Shown here one piece after another: positions 42,961 to 53,084 of a DNA stretch of 64,000 bases. Position 1 is the first letter of the stretch, and the number at the start of each line of letters is the position of its first letter. Both the position numbers and the translations under genes were made by a program. The notes under the pieces are model-generated. The model saw only the letters and a program-made list of their open reading frames with translations. It was not told the DNA's origin and searched no databases. The stretch is from Agrypnia vestita (lineage: Eukaryota > Arthropoda > Insecta > Trichoptera > Phryganeidae), in contig JADDOH010007968.1 of NCBI GenBank assembly GCA_016648135.1, positions 1 through 64,000 of the forward strand, in the 5' to 3' direction.

Positions 42961-43630
42961 CGGTGTCGGAGCCTTTAATAGCATAAAATATGATCAATTA
43001 AGAGGGTTTTTTGAAATTTCAATTTTTCAATTTTTTGGAACACTTCAAAGGGAAAAACGCGATTTTTTGCAAAAAATATTGACTAATTTGTTATTAAAAA
43101 ATAAAAATTAATAACAAATTTGAAAAAATGTCTCCAGCATTACCTCGTAAATAATGTACAGAAATAGTGTTCAAAATTTCAAAAGGATCGGTGCAGTAGT
43201 TTTGAAGTTATGATGGACACCGATTTTGAAAACGTGAGATGTGGGGAAAACGCTTTAAAGTTTTGCACACTGTAAAATTCAAAATAAAACTCAACACTTA
43301 TTTTATACTTACACATAATCGTCGATGCCATGTTCACACAGCAAAGAGCTTTCATCATCAGCATCTTTTTGTCCTTGTCTACGCAAAACACTTCCAATAC
43401 AATAGCACGTCCGGTAGTTCTCAGGTGAGCGCGTCTCTTAGCTGCCCGAGCAGGTATAGAAAATCAGTCTGAGTATCGCTCAAATGTTCATAATTTCGTC
43501 AATTTTGCTCCGATTGACTTGAAATTTTAACACAATATTCTTGCATACATTCATTTAAAAAATTTAAAAAAAAAAGTAAAAAAAAAAAGTTAAAAACCTT
43601 CCCCCCCCCTTAAATCGACAAAACAAACCC
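42961..43630. other. Possible unclassified transposon remnant
   Basis: It contains TTTCAAAAGGATCGGTGCAG and, near 43510, TTGACTTGAAATTTTAACAC, phrases reminiscent of DNA-transposon untranslated regions. A minus frame includes GQKDADDESSLLCEHGIDDY before a stop at about 43308. It has a run of nine C near 43603. The identity is uncertain. Confidence 0.3.
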
Positions 43631-43978
43631 TAAATGTCGTTTTTCTGTTTTTTTTCCATTTTAATGTTTGATTTTAGCAAATGTCTAAAATAATAAAAAA
43701 TAAATTACGAGTGAATGTGAAAAAATAAGAAACAGAACACGCTGTATTTTATCCATTTCTGATCATCTCAATGCCTGTTCAGCTAGCTGAAAAATTGATC
43801 TTGTATCTTTTTTTATTATTAATATTTCTTCAATTTGATGCGAAGGTTAATTGAATAACATTTTTTTTCATCGTTTAGATTACCGCTTTTTTCTCGTCCT
43901 AAAAAATTGCAGTGAATTTGTTGATACATTGTATCGCCGACCAATCTTACTTTGGCAATTGAAGGTCGATGGCAGGGT

Positions 43979-44035
43979 TCTAAAAAATCCGATTTTTATA
44001 CTAAAAAATCCGATTTTTATACTAAAAAATCAAAA
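43979..44035. repeat. Short tandem repeat (~21 bp, ~2.5 copies)
   Basis: CTAAAAAATCCGATTTTTATA is repeated twice and a half. Confidence 0.9.
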
Positions 44036-44438
44036 ATTGGATATGTGTATGTCCAAACTTTTTTTCTCCTTTTTTGACCACGTCGATTGATACAAACTCG
44101 AAATAATTAGGAAATCAATTTTTTAATTTTGTACATGAATTTTGTATGTATCATGTATGTATGTATTGAATGTATCACGATATATATCCTCGAACCCTGG
44201 CCGATGGTGGAGAGGTTTCTTCATTTATGCTAGTTTATAAGGGCAATATTTAAACTATATTGCTATTATGTAATATTAGATATAATATAATAGAAAGAAA
44301 AAATAGTATGTTCTAGGTAGATCACACAGGTTTATAAAAATAATGTACAATGTCAACAAACTACACAATAATTGAATACAATTATAAAATTTATTAAGTA
44401 ATTAAATGTTACGGCGTTTACCTTGTGGAAATCCATTA
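44036..44438. other. Unassigned AT-rich stretch
   Basis: ATGTATGTAT microsatellite-like sequence near 44151. No genes were recognised. Confidence 0.35.
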
Positions 44439-44626
44439 TGAATAAATAATGAAATAAAACAATCAACTTTGTTTTTTTCCACTTATATTTAAGCCACTTG
44501 TTTCACTACATGTTTCGGAAACGTCCGTTTCCTTCATCAGGTGAATTAAGACTGAATAATATAAGTGGAATAATAAATATAAGTGGAAAAAAACAAAGTT
44601 GATTGTTTTATTTCATTATTTATTCA
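44439..44626. mobile_element. PLE-type terminus: perfect 51-bp inverted repeat around a hammerhead
   Basis: 44439-44489 and 44576-44626 are exact reverse complements over 51 bases. They enclose an 86-base loop containing a complete hammerhead on the minus strand. Exact identity suggests recent origin. Inverted arrangements of terminal sequence are a known trait of Penelope-like insertions. Confidence 0.8.
44502..44545 (-). ncRNA. Intact hammerhead ribozyme (PLE type I)
   Basis: Minus strand: stem I TTCAC, core CTGATGA, stem II GGAAACG-GA-CGTTTCC (seven perfect pairs), core GAAA, palindromic stem III ACATGT, cleavage site GTA, then stem I GTGAA (five perfect pairs with TTCAC). Every invariant position is canonical. 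This is the best ribozyme candidate in the window. The short palindromic stem III implies activity as a dimer. Cleavage is predicted between the bases opposite 44507 and 44506. Confidence 0.9.
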
Positions 44627-44682
44627 TAAAATTTATTGTTTCAGAGGTAAGTTTGTAGAACTCCATAATCATACATATGGAA

Positions 44683-44766
44683 ATAAAAACATTATTTTTT
44701 AGTTCTACCTTAAGAAAATTAAAAAGGTACAACTAACCAACAATTGTTTTTATTTCCATATATGTG
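44683..44766. repeat. Imperfect inverted repeat (CATATGGAAATAAAAAC)
   Basis: CATATGGAAATAAAAACA near 44694 faces TTTTTATTTCCATATATG near 44748. It may be a second terminus of the adjacent element. Confidence 0.5.
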
Positions 44767-44769
44767 AAT

Positions 44770-45374
44770 ACCATTAATTTGATTTTCGTATCGTAACCAA
44801 ATACTGCTCCGTATTGCTACTTGTGCTTTCTGCACTAAGATAACGCTCACTTAACCGACTAACTAACTTTCTGCTTACATTACTAGATATCTGCTGGATC
44901 AGCTTATCTACTAAAAAATTAATATATTAATAAAAATTATTATTTCGTTTATTAAAATTATTTTGAAGGGAAAAAAGGCTGGGGAACAATTTCTACAATA
45001 TCGAGTACATTTCAAAAACCGCACTTTAACATGGCATCATCTTTTTCCAGAAGGTTCCATGTTCTGGTCTAGAATGTTCATTAATGCCTGTCACCAAAGA
45101 CGTCATCGGTGACGGTCAATTGATTCATCACGCTACGTTTGATCCTGCAGCCAGTGACATATGTGCCAAAATAGACGCAACATGCGTTTCCTTAATTTAG
45201 TAAATATTTGCATTATTGAAGATGCAAATGCGCTTTTCGCCACATTTCCGGATATTTCCACATCTTCATTTTTATTCACCAAGTAATCAGAACGGAGAGA
45301 AAATTATATTCGGATAACGGTGCACAACACTAGTGAGGTACGAGTGTTGTAGGACATGCACTTTTTACACGCTC
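44770..45374. other. Unassigned stretch
   Basis: No gene was recognised. Mixed composition. Confidence 0.35.
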
Positions 45375-45983
45375 TGTACAGGGTGCCTCGTAACTAGTAG
45401 CAAAAACTTCGGGGCAGTCTTCTTTCAATTTTGAATCTAAAGTATTCTTTACACTTTGGGTGAAATATCGACAGTTACGGAGATAAAACACGTTAGATTA
45501 TTATGATAGTAACCAGCTGTAACCCGTCAAAAATGTCAGAACATTGGTTCACGTCTTTGCTTATCCCTAGTATGTGTTTATGGCATCTTTTTGGCGGTCT
45601 GCGGAGAGGCGGCCGTAGCCACATGCGTTAATCGGTCGGTTTGGCGGCTCGGGATTGAAGCCCCACCTGTGGCCGTTTTTTTGCCGTGAATTCGAACCAT
45701 ATTAGGGACGTTACACGAAGTTATGGGGACAGACAGACAGACGGACTGATAGACAATGAAATTATTATATTTGATTTATATCAATATTAAACATTAGTCA
45801 AGTAAAATTATTAATACCTTGCAGAAATTAAAATATATTTTTTGTGAGGATTTAATTTTAATTTTATTTGGCTTGTATTAAAGCGAATGAATTTTTAATA
45901 TTCAACGCAAGTTAACGTAGTGATAGTTTAACGTTTTATAGAAAATATGTCCGAAATATTGAAAAAAATGCAACGTTAATGTA

Positions 45984-47269
45984 CGAGGGCGGTCCAATAA
46001 GTACCTAGCCTACAAAAGAAAAACGAAAATTTTGGAAAAGTGGCGATTTATTTCTCAACGTAATCTCCTTTTAGCTCGATACACTTGATCCAACGAAGCT
46101 CCAATTTCTTTAACCCGTCTAAAAAATACGTTTTCTCGAGGTCTGCAAAGTAGGCCTCCGTGGCGGTGATGACCTCCTCATTCGACTCAAATTTCTGCCC
46201 GGCGAGTGACTTTTTCAAGTTTGGAAACAAAAAGAAGTCGCACGGGGCCAAATCTGGAGAAGCGGATGGGGCAGCAGTTCGTAGTCCAGTTCGACCAATT
46301 TGGCCGTGGCGAGGGTGGAGGTGTGAGCCGGTGCGTTGTCATGGTGGAAGAGCACTTTTTTCTTCGCCAAATGTGGCCGTTTTTTCTGCAATTCGGCGTC
46401 GAATCGGCCCAATAATTCGGCATAGTACAGCCCTGTGATCGTTTTGCCCTTCGCCAGGTAGTCGATGTAGATCACACCTTGTGAATCCCAGAAAACGGTG
46501 GCCATCACCTTTCCGGCCGATAGGACAGTCTTCGCCTTCTTCGGAGCACGTTCACCGGGTGAAGTCCACTGTTTCGACTGTTCCTTGGTCTCTGGTGTGT
46601 ACCAGTGGATCCGTGTTTCGTCGACGGTCACGAAACGACCTAGAAACTCCTTCGGATTGCGCTTAAACAGCGTCAAACACCGCTCTGAAGTAGCTCACGG
46701 TTTCGCTTGTTGTCCGGAGTGAGCAAACGGGCACCCATCGCGCCGACAGTTTTCTCATGCCCAAAATTTCATGCAGGATATGACCCACGCGGCCTTTTGA
46801 GATGCCTACTGTCTCAGCTATCTCGCGCACCTTCAATCGGCAGTCTGCTAATACGAGATCGTGGATTTTTGTTATGTTATCCTCCGTGGTAGCCGTTTTC
46901 GGGGCACCTGGGCGTGGCTCATCAAAAACCGATGTGCGACCACGTTGAAACTCATTAAACCATTTTTTGACAGTCGCCATCGAACCAGAAGTGTCACCAT
47001 ACACAGCATCCAAGCGCTCTTTGATTTCGCTGCGCGATTTCTTTTCCAAAAACAAGAATCGAATCACCGACCGATATTGCTCTTTTTCCATTTTTCTAAA
47101 ATCCGCGGACACGCCCACTTCCACACGCGGTCAAAACAAAACTACGAGTCCGATTCGACTGAAATTTTGACAGTAATCGTCTACGAGAATGTACTACACG
47201 ATAGTAAATTTCTCTCGCGATAGTAGCGCCATCGGGCGGTGAGGCTAGGTACTTATCGGACGGCCCTCG
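45984..47269 (-). mobile_element. Full-length mariner element, inactive
   Basis: 1,286 bp bounded by TA on both sides (45982-45983 and 47270-47271). The terminal inverted repeats of about 28 bp begin CGAGGGCGGTCCAATAAGTA and, on the other strand, CGAGGGCCGTCCGATAAGTA, with 26 of 28 positions matching. Both ends and the whole transposase region are present. It is inactive because the gene is frameshifted. The length and TIRs match mariner elements that insert at TA. Confidence 0.95.
46048..47124 (-). pseudogene. Mariner transposase, frameshifted
   Basis: Three overlapping minus-strand frames make up the gene. 47124-46663 starts MEVGVSADFRKMEKEQYRSV. It holds the first helix-turn-helix (RFLFLEKKSRSEIKERLDAV), the RPGAPK hinge, a second helix-turn-helix (VREIAETVGISKGRVGHILH) and the ARWVP motif. 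46676-46215 carries FVTVDETRIHWY (first catalytic Asp) and VLFHHDNAPAHT (second Asp). 46287-46048 resumes with SPDLAPCDFFLFPN (third Asp, DD34D) and ends ELKGDYVEK and a stop. Frame breaks lie near 46680-46720 and 46270-46290. Every domain is recognisable and all three aspartates survive in their own frames, so decay is recent. The length, about 350 residues if joined, is normal for the family. Confidence 0.95.
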
Positions 47270-47474
47270 TAGCTTATCTTCGCAACTGGCGACGAAGTGT
47301 ATAGATACTTAATTTTCAAAATCGAATGAAGAAGAACTTCCCGAAGTTTTTGCCACAAAATCGAGACACCTGTATTGTATAAAACATTGATTTCTGCTGG
47401 CTCCCTCCCCACTTGCCATCAGATGTTGAATCCAGAGCGTAGATTCTGACCATGATTGTGTGTGTTCCCCGTAG

Positions 47475-47600
47475 CTTCAGCGGGCTGGCGCTGGCCCTGG
47501 GCGGAGCGGCGCGGCCCAACAGCGCGCCCCCATCACGCGCGCCCACCCCGCAGCCGCCGCACCCCGCCCACCCCGCCAACCCCGACCACCACGCGCACAG
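47475..47600 (+). CDS. Candidate 126-bp internal coding exon of an unidentified host gene
   Basis: The acceptor TTCCCCGTAG and the donor CACAG|GTAGGC bound a GC-rich block that is open in one frame. The translation reads FSGLALALGGAARPNSAPPS, RAPTPQPPHPAHPANPDHHA, H. The low-complexity Pro/His/Ala-rich composition is typical of disordered regions in transcription factors, RNA-binding or neuronal signalling proteins. Its length is a multiple of three and the phase is 2 at both sides, so it could be skipped without a frameshift, as in alternative cassette exons. Codon third positions are strongly GC-rich, against an AT-rich background, which supports coding. An alternative acceptor after CTTGCCATCAG at 47422 would include an in-frame stop at 47440 before an ATG at 47452, so a start exon beginning MIVCVPRS is a weaker alternative. 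The gene is not identified. Confidence 0.6.
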
Positions 47601-47604
47601 GTAG

Positions 47605-48890
47605 GCAACGCCATGTGCCAAAGGCGGGGGGAACTTTGTCCATCACAGTCGTACCATGCTTTCCTCTCATTTCGGGGGCGCCAGACGAGTTTTCTCTCCA
47701 ATTGTTTCTCTTCAGGGTCAATCGCTGATGCCGAACAAATTAAGGGGCACCCTACCCTGGGAGGGTAAAATTTAGGTACAAATGAGGTGATTTGTTACAA
47801 GACGATTAATTATCCTTTTTTGTTGGCACTTAATAAGGTACATATTGAACTATTATTTTAATGGGAGACAGATGACCGCGTCATGTCCATTTCCATTTTT
47901 ACTCGTGTGTTCGAGATAGAAAAAAATATCGTGTATTTATTAGGAAATGAACATATCCGATTTCTAAAAAAATTACTTAAATTTTCTTTTTTTTTTAAAC
48001 GAATAACAAAGGCTTGTCGGGTTAAAAATTCGTATGCTATATTATAGATATTTCATTTCTAAATAAGTACACGATATTCTTTGCTGTGTCAAACAAACGT
48101 GCGCTGGAAAAAATGCATGTCAGTCACGGCGGAGGAGTTCTACGGAAATAGACACAACGCAGCCATTTTACGTTTTTTTTCTAAATTTTTTCAATATTAT
48201 AATATTTTAGTGTGTACCTTAATAAGTGTTAGTAAAAATAATTATTCACCTCGTTGTAAAATATCACCCAATTGCTACCTGAATTTTATTCTCCCAAGGG
48301 GTCACACCAGTTGGCTTGATGTGACGTCCAAACTGCCTTACATTATCACCGCATTCGATTTCTTCATGTGTCGTCGTCATGTTTGATGGATAAATTGCCC
48401 CACGTCTATGTGCATGCTTGCCTGCTTTTTTGGTTTTATTTTTTTCTATCATCATCATCACTGGACGTCGATTGTGTTTGACCTCATAAATGTTGTTTTT
48501 CGGCAATGCTTCAGTCAATGTTTGTGTTTTATTTGTATCTCAGGCATCCTTTTATTTTAATACTCAAACAGGTTTATGTGTTGTCTCGTTATTGTTGTGA
48601 ATAGATTTTCTGAGGTGATGCAGGCATTTAAATTAATTATTTAATATTAATCGTCTGGTTTATTTATTATATCATCTATTTACTTTGTGAAGCCATATTT
48701 ATGATCGCTTTATTTTTTGTGTACCAAATAAGTGTTCATTGTTCATTTGTTCATATGTTCATTGTTCACATAATAATTATTTTTATTCATTGTTCACCTT
48801 CTTATTTTGATACATTTAAGTTTTTGTATTATGTGGGGTATAAAAGCAAAGGCAGCAATATCCAAAAAAACAATTGAATTAATTGGGGAT
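47605..48890. other. Intron-like unassigned sequence
   Basis: It follows the candidate exon. Mostly AT-rich with no recognised repeat except GATATTTCATTTCTAAATAAG near 48049, shared with 11707. Short open frames are unrecognised. Confidence 0.4.
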
Positions 48891-48895
48891 TACTA

Positions 48896-49110
48896 ATTTA
48901 TTCACTTTTGGCTCTACAACCCCTGTTGGGTCTTGCCCTCCTCAAGAGACTTCCTCCGTTCATCTCGATGTTGTGCCAACTCTCAAGTTCAGAAGCTCCA
49001 AGGCAGATATGTCTTTGAGGACGTTGTCGCTCCATCTTAATTTTGGTCTTCCTAAACTCCTTCTTCGTATCGGTCTTTAATTCAGAATTCGGTCTTGTTT
49101 TTCGGTCATT
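48896..49110 (-). pseudogene. RTE-type LINE tail, copy related to 23401
   Basis: The plus-strand blocks TACAACCCCTGTTGGGTCTT, CAGAAGCTCCAAGGCAGA and AGGACGTTGTCGCTCCATCT align with 23428-23560 almost base for base. It represents the last 60-70 residues of the same tail, with small deletions. Confidence 0.8.
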
Positions 49111-49114
49111 CTTT

Positions 49115-49940
49115 ATATATTATTTTTAATTTAACACTAATTTATAATGTACTGAATTCGAGATTTTATAGGAAACCATAGCCTACAAATTTATAAACAT
49201 GATTTTTAAAGGGATAGATACATAGAATCTAGAGTTGAGTACATTTTAAATTAGTAATCCTCGGTGACTGCATTCAAAACAGTTTTTTGTAATTTTTTGG
49301 ATACTGACCCCACATATTTACATCATATAACAAAGCTTCCGGACTAAACGTCAAAGAAATCGATCATCTTTGTTTTTTGTCTGGAAAATGTCAATTTTGG
49401 GTAGAAAATGTTCCAACAAATTTAAAGTAATGTCAACAAATGCACAGGGGATAAGATATTTCTAAGTTTGCTCTCTTTTTTTTTACTTATCTTTCATAAA
49501 AAGTTTTAAAATCTTATCAATTTTTATAAGTCCATCCACTTCAATACAGGTAAAAAAAACCGGGTGGCAAAAATATATTTGAAAAGTTCTCACACACTGC
49601 TAAAAAGTGTGCATTTTGTAGATGGGAATAAATTATTTGAGTTTATAATACGCTTAGACTGCGCAACACATTGTCTCTTTTGACACTTGCATTTGAATTA
49701 TTTGCTGCCACTTGATAATCCAATATGGAAGGCCTGCACAATAATTCAAAGCCAGTGGCGTCAGTACGATACTAACCTACCTCAATAAAATATTTAGTGA
49801 GATTAGAGTAAGTTTAGCTGCGTTGTAGCGAAGCGAACTTTTTATTTTTTTGAAGATGATAACAACTGAACAATCGGAGAAAGAATCTAATCATCTAACC
49901 TTGAAGATTTAAAAACTAGCTACGCGACACACAGTACAAT
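49115..49940. other. Unassigned stretch
   Basis: AT-rich. No genes or recurring repeats were recognised. Confidence 0.35.
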
Positions 49941-49944
49941 ATAA

Positions 49945-50900
49945 CGTAGAACAGGAGCCAGCATCCTTCAGACCTGAAATATTTTCTGTAGATACACGAT
50001 GTAGTAGGTAAAAAGGTTTGTTTATTATGACATTTAAATTCCGGGAATTTTAGCAGATAACAGGTGGTTATAGGCACAAAAAAATTCTTTCCAATCAAAA
50101 TTTGAAAGAAAAATGATCTTTTAACAGACTATACGATTTAATTGATTCGAATTTTTGAGTATGAGGTATAATTTTTGAATATTTTTATATTAATGACAGT
50201 GAAATTTTCTTAGTACGTATGTAAAATTTAATTAAAATAATCGATGTTTTAATGGTTTTATGGGTACTGCAATATAGGAAACGGAACGTTTAATTTTTGT
50301 CTTTTTGAAAACGATATATTTAACAACTTATCGAAAAATATTAATGTCTGAATAGCACCACTTCTTTTTCAAACTTTATACAATCAATTTGTAAATAAAA
50401 TATATGGTCTTTATTTGAAAATATACGAGATTAGTGTACAAAAGATAACTCTATTGCATGAAAACTAAAATAGTGTTTCGGGGTTACAATTTTTTTTGAC
50501 GTTATAACAATATATGTTCATATTTTTTTAAGGAAATGGCTTCAATGGTAAATGGATCTATCATATTAAAATTGATTAAAAGCCTAATTATCTATGGGTT
50601 TTGTAAGATGATTGAATAATTTTACGTTAAAAAATCAAATTATTATCTTTATTATCAAATTATTAAATCATTTTCGTTAAATTTAGCAAATCGAGAGCAA
50701 ATACGAAAATAATGTACTGGGGCCTCTTAATATGAGTGTATATTACTGTCCTGTTAAACTTTTTACGTTTAAGGTAAAAATATTTTGCACCTGTATTACC
50801 TGTTATCTGCCTAAATCCCCCGAACTCAAATGTCGTAATATCCAAACCTCCTACACATCTTCAGAAAATATTTCAGGTTTGATACTAGACATAATGTGAG
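49945..50900. mobile_element. Long-TIR non-autonomous element
   Basis: Arms of about 130 bp face each other: ACCTGAAATATTTTCTGTAG near 49971 and CTTCAGAAAATATTTCAGGT near 50858, with GCAGATAACAGG near 50053 versus CCTGTTATCTGC near 50799. A single arm is repeated at 38704-38885. The interior is AT-rich with no coding. Confidence 0.65.
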
Positions 50901-51760
50901 TCTGGCGGTTGCTGGCTTTTAGTTGTTCCAGTTCCTTCTAGTTCCACACCCTTTTTGTGGAACCGGAAAGAGTTACGCAAGCTCGTTAGTGTCGAGAATT
51001 TATTCCGATGATCAACATACATATTTCAATTGATTCGAGCGATTCCTGTCCGACTGTTTAACATTTGCCGCGCAAGTGGAGGCAATCAAGTAACCCGAGC
51101 TATTTTAGTTTCGCGTTCGTTCCAAGGTGTGACCGCTCTTCTGTTATCATTTCCATTTAGTATGCTTAGCTTCGCTCCACGCCCTTTCGAGTGATTGTGG
51201 CGAGCTGAAGTCATTTTCCATTTATAGATTCTCAAGTGTTTCGCAAACGGCGAATGAGGACGCGCCCAGCCTCGTCCGAGCTGTGCAGCATCCCGTGTCT
51301 GTACCGGTGATCATATCTGGCCGAATCTTGATGATCTAATTTTATTGTTTAGCCTAATATAAATATTATTATCGTTTGCGATTAATGTGTTTCCAATCTT
51401 GCGATCCGCGCTGGTTTGCCTGTTGGTATTGTGTCTTGCCCAAATGTGTACCCCATACCGATATCCATCCGATCGAGCTTTTTGAACAATGCCTCGAATA
51501 TTTGCATAGCTTTTTGATAACGGAACAATGCTATTTGCATTGGTAAGTGCAAAACGATGCTTCGCTTTACTGATTTATCATTGTGTCGTGCTAGTCGGCT
51601 AATTTGTGCCATGTGATAGATAACATGCGAATCTTTGTTGACGTAAAACGCTTAACTGGTGATTATTTTTAGCTAAATGCTTCAGACCTTTTGTACCATT
51701 ATTTAAAACTCAAAAAGAGCTGTTAATGGTTGTATAGAAAATTCTAATGCCTCACTTGAG
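50901..51760. other. Unassigned non-repetitive sequence
   Basis: The part at 50990-51360 is GC-richer and unique. A 76-codon ATG frame on the minus strand (51612-51382, starting MAQISRLARHNDKSVKRSIV) looks protein-like, but I recognise no family and cannot define splice sites. It could be an orphan exon or chance. Confidence 0.3.
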
Positions 51761-51765
51761 GAGTT

Positions 51766-51970
51766 TATTTATTTATTTTTAACATATAGAAGATAATCGA
51801 AAAATTGTTAATGACCTTGATAAGTCGTCACTACAATATAAAAACAAACTACAATGTAAAAATATTATACAAGAATTAGGTATACAAAATAATACGTTAC
51901 ATTAATTACTCATTCTTTAAGATGATGTCTGTTCGAAAAGCCTTTCACTTAAATTTAAGAAATATAAATA
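51766..51970 (-). repeat. Probable LINE 3' end
   Basis: The plus-strand edge TTTATTTATTTATTTTTAAC mirrors the TAAATAAA tails of other Jockey-like copies. The following minus-strand sequence has no clear frame. Confidence 0.35.
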
Positions 51971-51971
51971 A

Positions 51972-52490
51972 CTAGCTGTTTGTACCCGGCGTTGCCGTCT
52001 TAAGGATTTAGTTTTAAAAAAATTGGGGGGGGGGGGAGGACAAAGGTTCCATTGTTTTGCAAAGATTAATAAAATCAATAGGCTGGGTTGGATAGGATGT
52101 CCAGGAGGGAATTGTGGTATTCCACCGGGAGCTAAAGAATAAGAATGCAAAATTTGGATCAGATCGTTAAACGGTGTAGATTTGTACAGAAAATATAACA
52201 GAGGACGGGGTGGTGGAAAAGTCACCTTCGATACCTGCCGGGTTCTAAAGAATAAGTAAAGAAAGTAAAATTTGGGTCAGATCGGTCAAACGGTGTAGAT
52301 TTTGTACATAAATTATATCAGGCGAAGGGAAGGAGTAAAGGGGGAGGGGAGAGAGGAGAAATGTTTCCTATGTTACTCGCCAGGTTCTATAGCATAAGTA
52401 TGCAAAATTTGAGTCGAATCGGACAAAATGTGTAGATTTGTAATGAGAACATACATACAGACATTGAGTTTTATAGGTATAGATTAACTA
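51972..52490. mobile_element. ACTAGCTG-type repeat with ~120-bp internal units
   Basis: It starts AACTAGCTGTTTGTACCCGG and ends ATTGAGTTTTATAGGTATAG, the hallmark borders of a common insect retroposon-like repeat. The unit AAATTTGGGTCAGATCGGTC, CGGTGTAGATTTGTACA is repeated three times (near 52149, 52269 and 52406), each preceded by a GGTTCTAAAGAATAAG-type box. Runs of G occur at 52026-52037. Confidence 0.6.
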
Positions 52491-52625
52491 ACAAGTTATT
52501 TTCATTTACTTGTCTTGTGAAAAATAAAAAGATACTCCTAGTGCTTTTTGTCCTACTTTGCACCCATGGGATTAATAATTCAACATATTCCAAATGTATA
52601 ATTCTGCATTGTTTTATTGTTTCAG

Positions 52626-52675
52626 GTAAGTGCCCAAAACGCTCGCATTTATACGGTCTTCGGCGTTCGTCCAAG
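52626..52675 (+). CDS. Candidate 50-bp microexon
   Basis: A strong acceptor (TTGTTTTATTGTTTCAG) and a strong donor (CCAAG|GTGAGT) delimit a 50-bp block. It is open in two frames. One reads KCPKRSHLYGLRRSSK and ends exactly at a codon boundary. The other reads VSAQNARIYTVFGVRP. The flanks are AT-rich with intron-like composition. It cannot directly follow the 47475 exon in phase (the third frame starts with TAA), so it belongs to another transcript, is non-coding, or would act as a premature-stop exon. Confidence 0.35.
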
Positions 52676-52739
52676 GTGAGTTTTCTGTTTCTTTTGGACA
52701 TTGCGAGTAGTAGCGTCCCGAGAGCCGACAGTTGAATGA

Positions 52740-53065
52740 AGAAATACCTTATACGTGTATGTGTTATTTCGTGTCTCGGGAGCCGCGGTCTATCCGATGG
52801 CGGATGTCGCGGTGGCCCACATTACGGCTGAAATCGAGTCCATAACCTGGAACTCTCGCTACAAATCTCAATGCAGCATCCTACAAGACAAGAGTGTTAT
52901 TGTGCAATCTTGTACCGTTACTGCGGCTCGGCTCGCGCGATCCGGAGCACAGCTTCCAACTCTCGGTACTCTTTAATCTCGTTGTGAAGAGGATAAAGAG
53001 ACCGCGTACGTGCTGTAGTACGTAGTCGGTGGGAGCAATATTTGGCATTCCCATAAAGAGAATAT
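52740..53065. other. Unassigned stretch
   Basis: The GC-richer block at 52770-52960 has a 73-codon frame (MYVLFRVSGAAVYPMADVAV at its start) of unknown nature. Confidence 0.3.
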
Positions 53066-53084
53066 TAATTATATTTCAAAATAA

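Larger units (their letters stand above)
45375..47385. mobile_element. Palindromic element (family P) interrupted by a mariner
   Basis: The ends ACAGGGTGCCTCGTAACTAG and, opposite strand, ACAGGTGTCTCGATTTTGTG face each other. AAACTTCGGGGCAGTCTTCT faces AGAAGAACTTCCCGAAGTTT. Removing the mariner (45984-47269 and one TA) rejoins TTAATGTA and GCTTATCTTCGCAACTG, as in other copies. The element is about 720 bp without the insertion. Confidence 0.7.

Noticed and set aside
46160..47223. Plus-strand open frames of 60-120 codons across the mariner
   Set aside because: They are antisense shadows of the minus-strand transposase.
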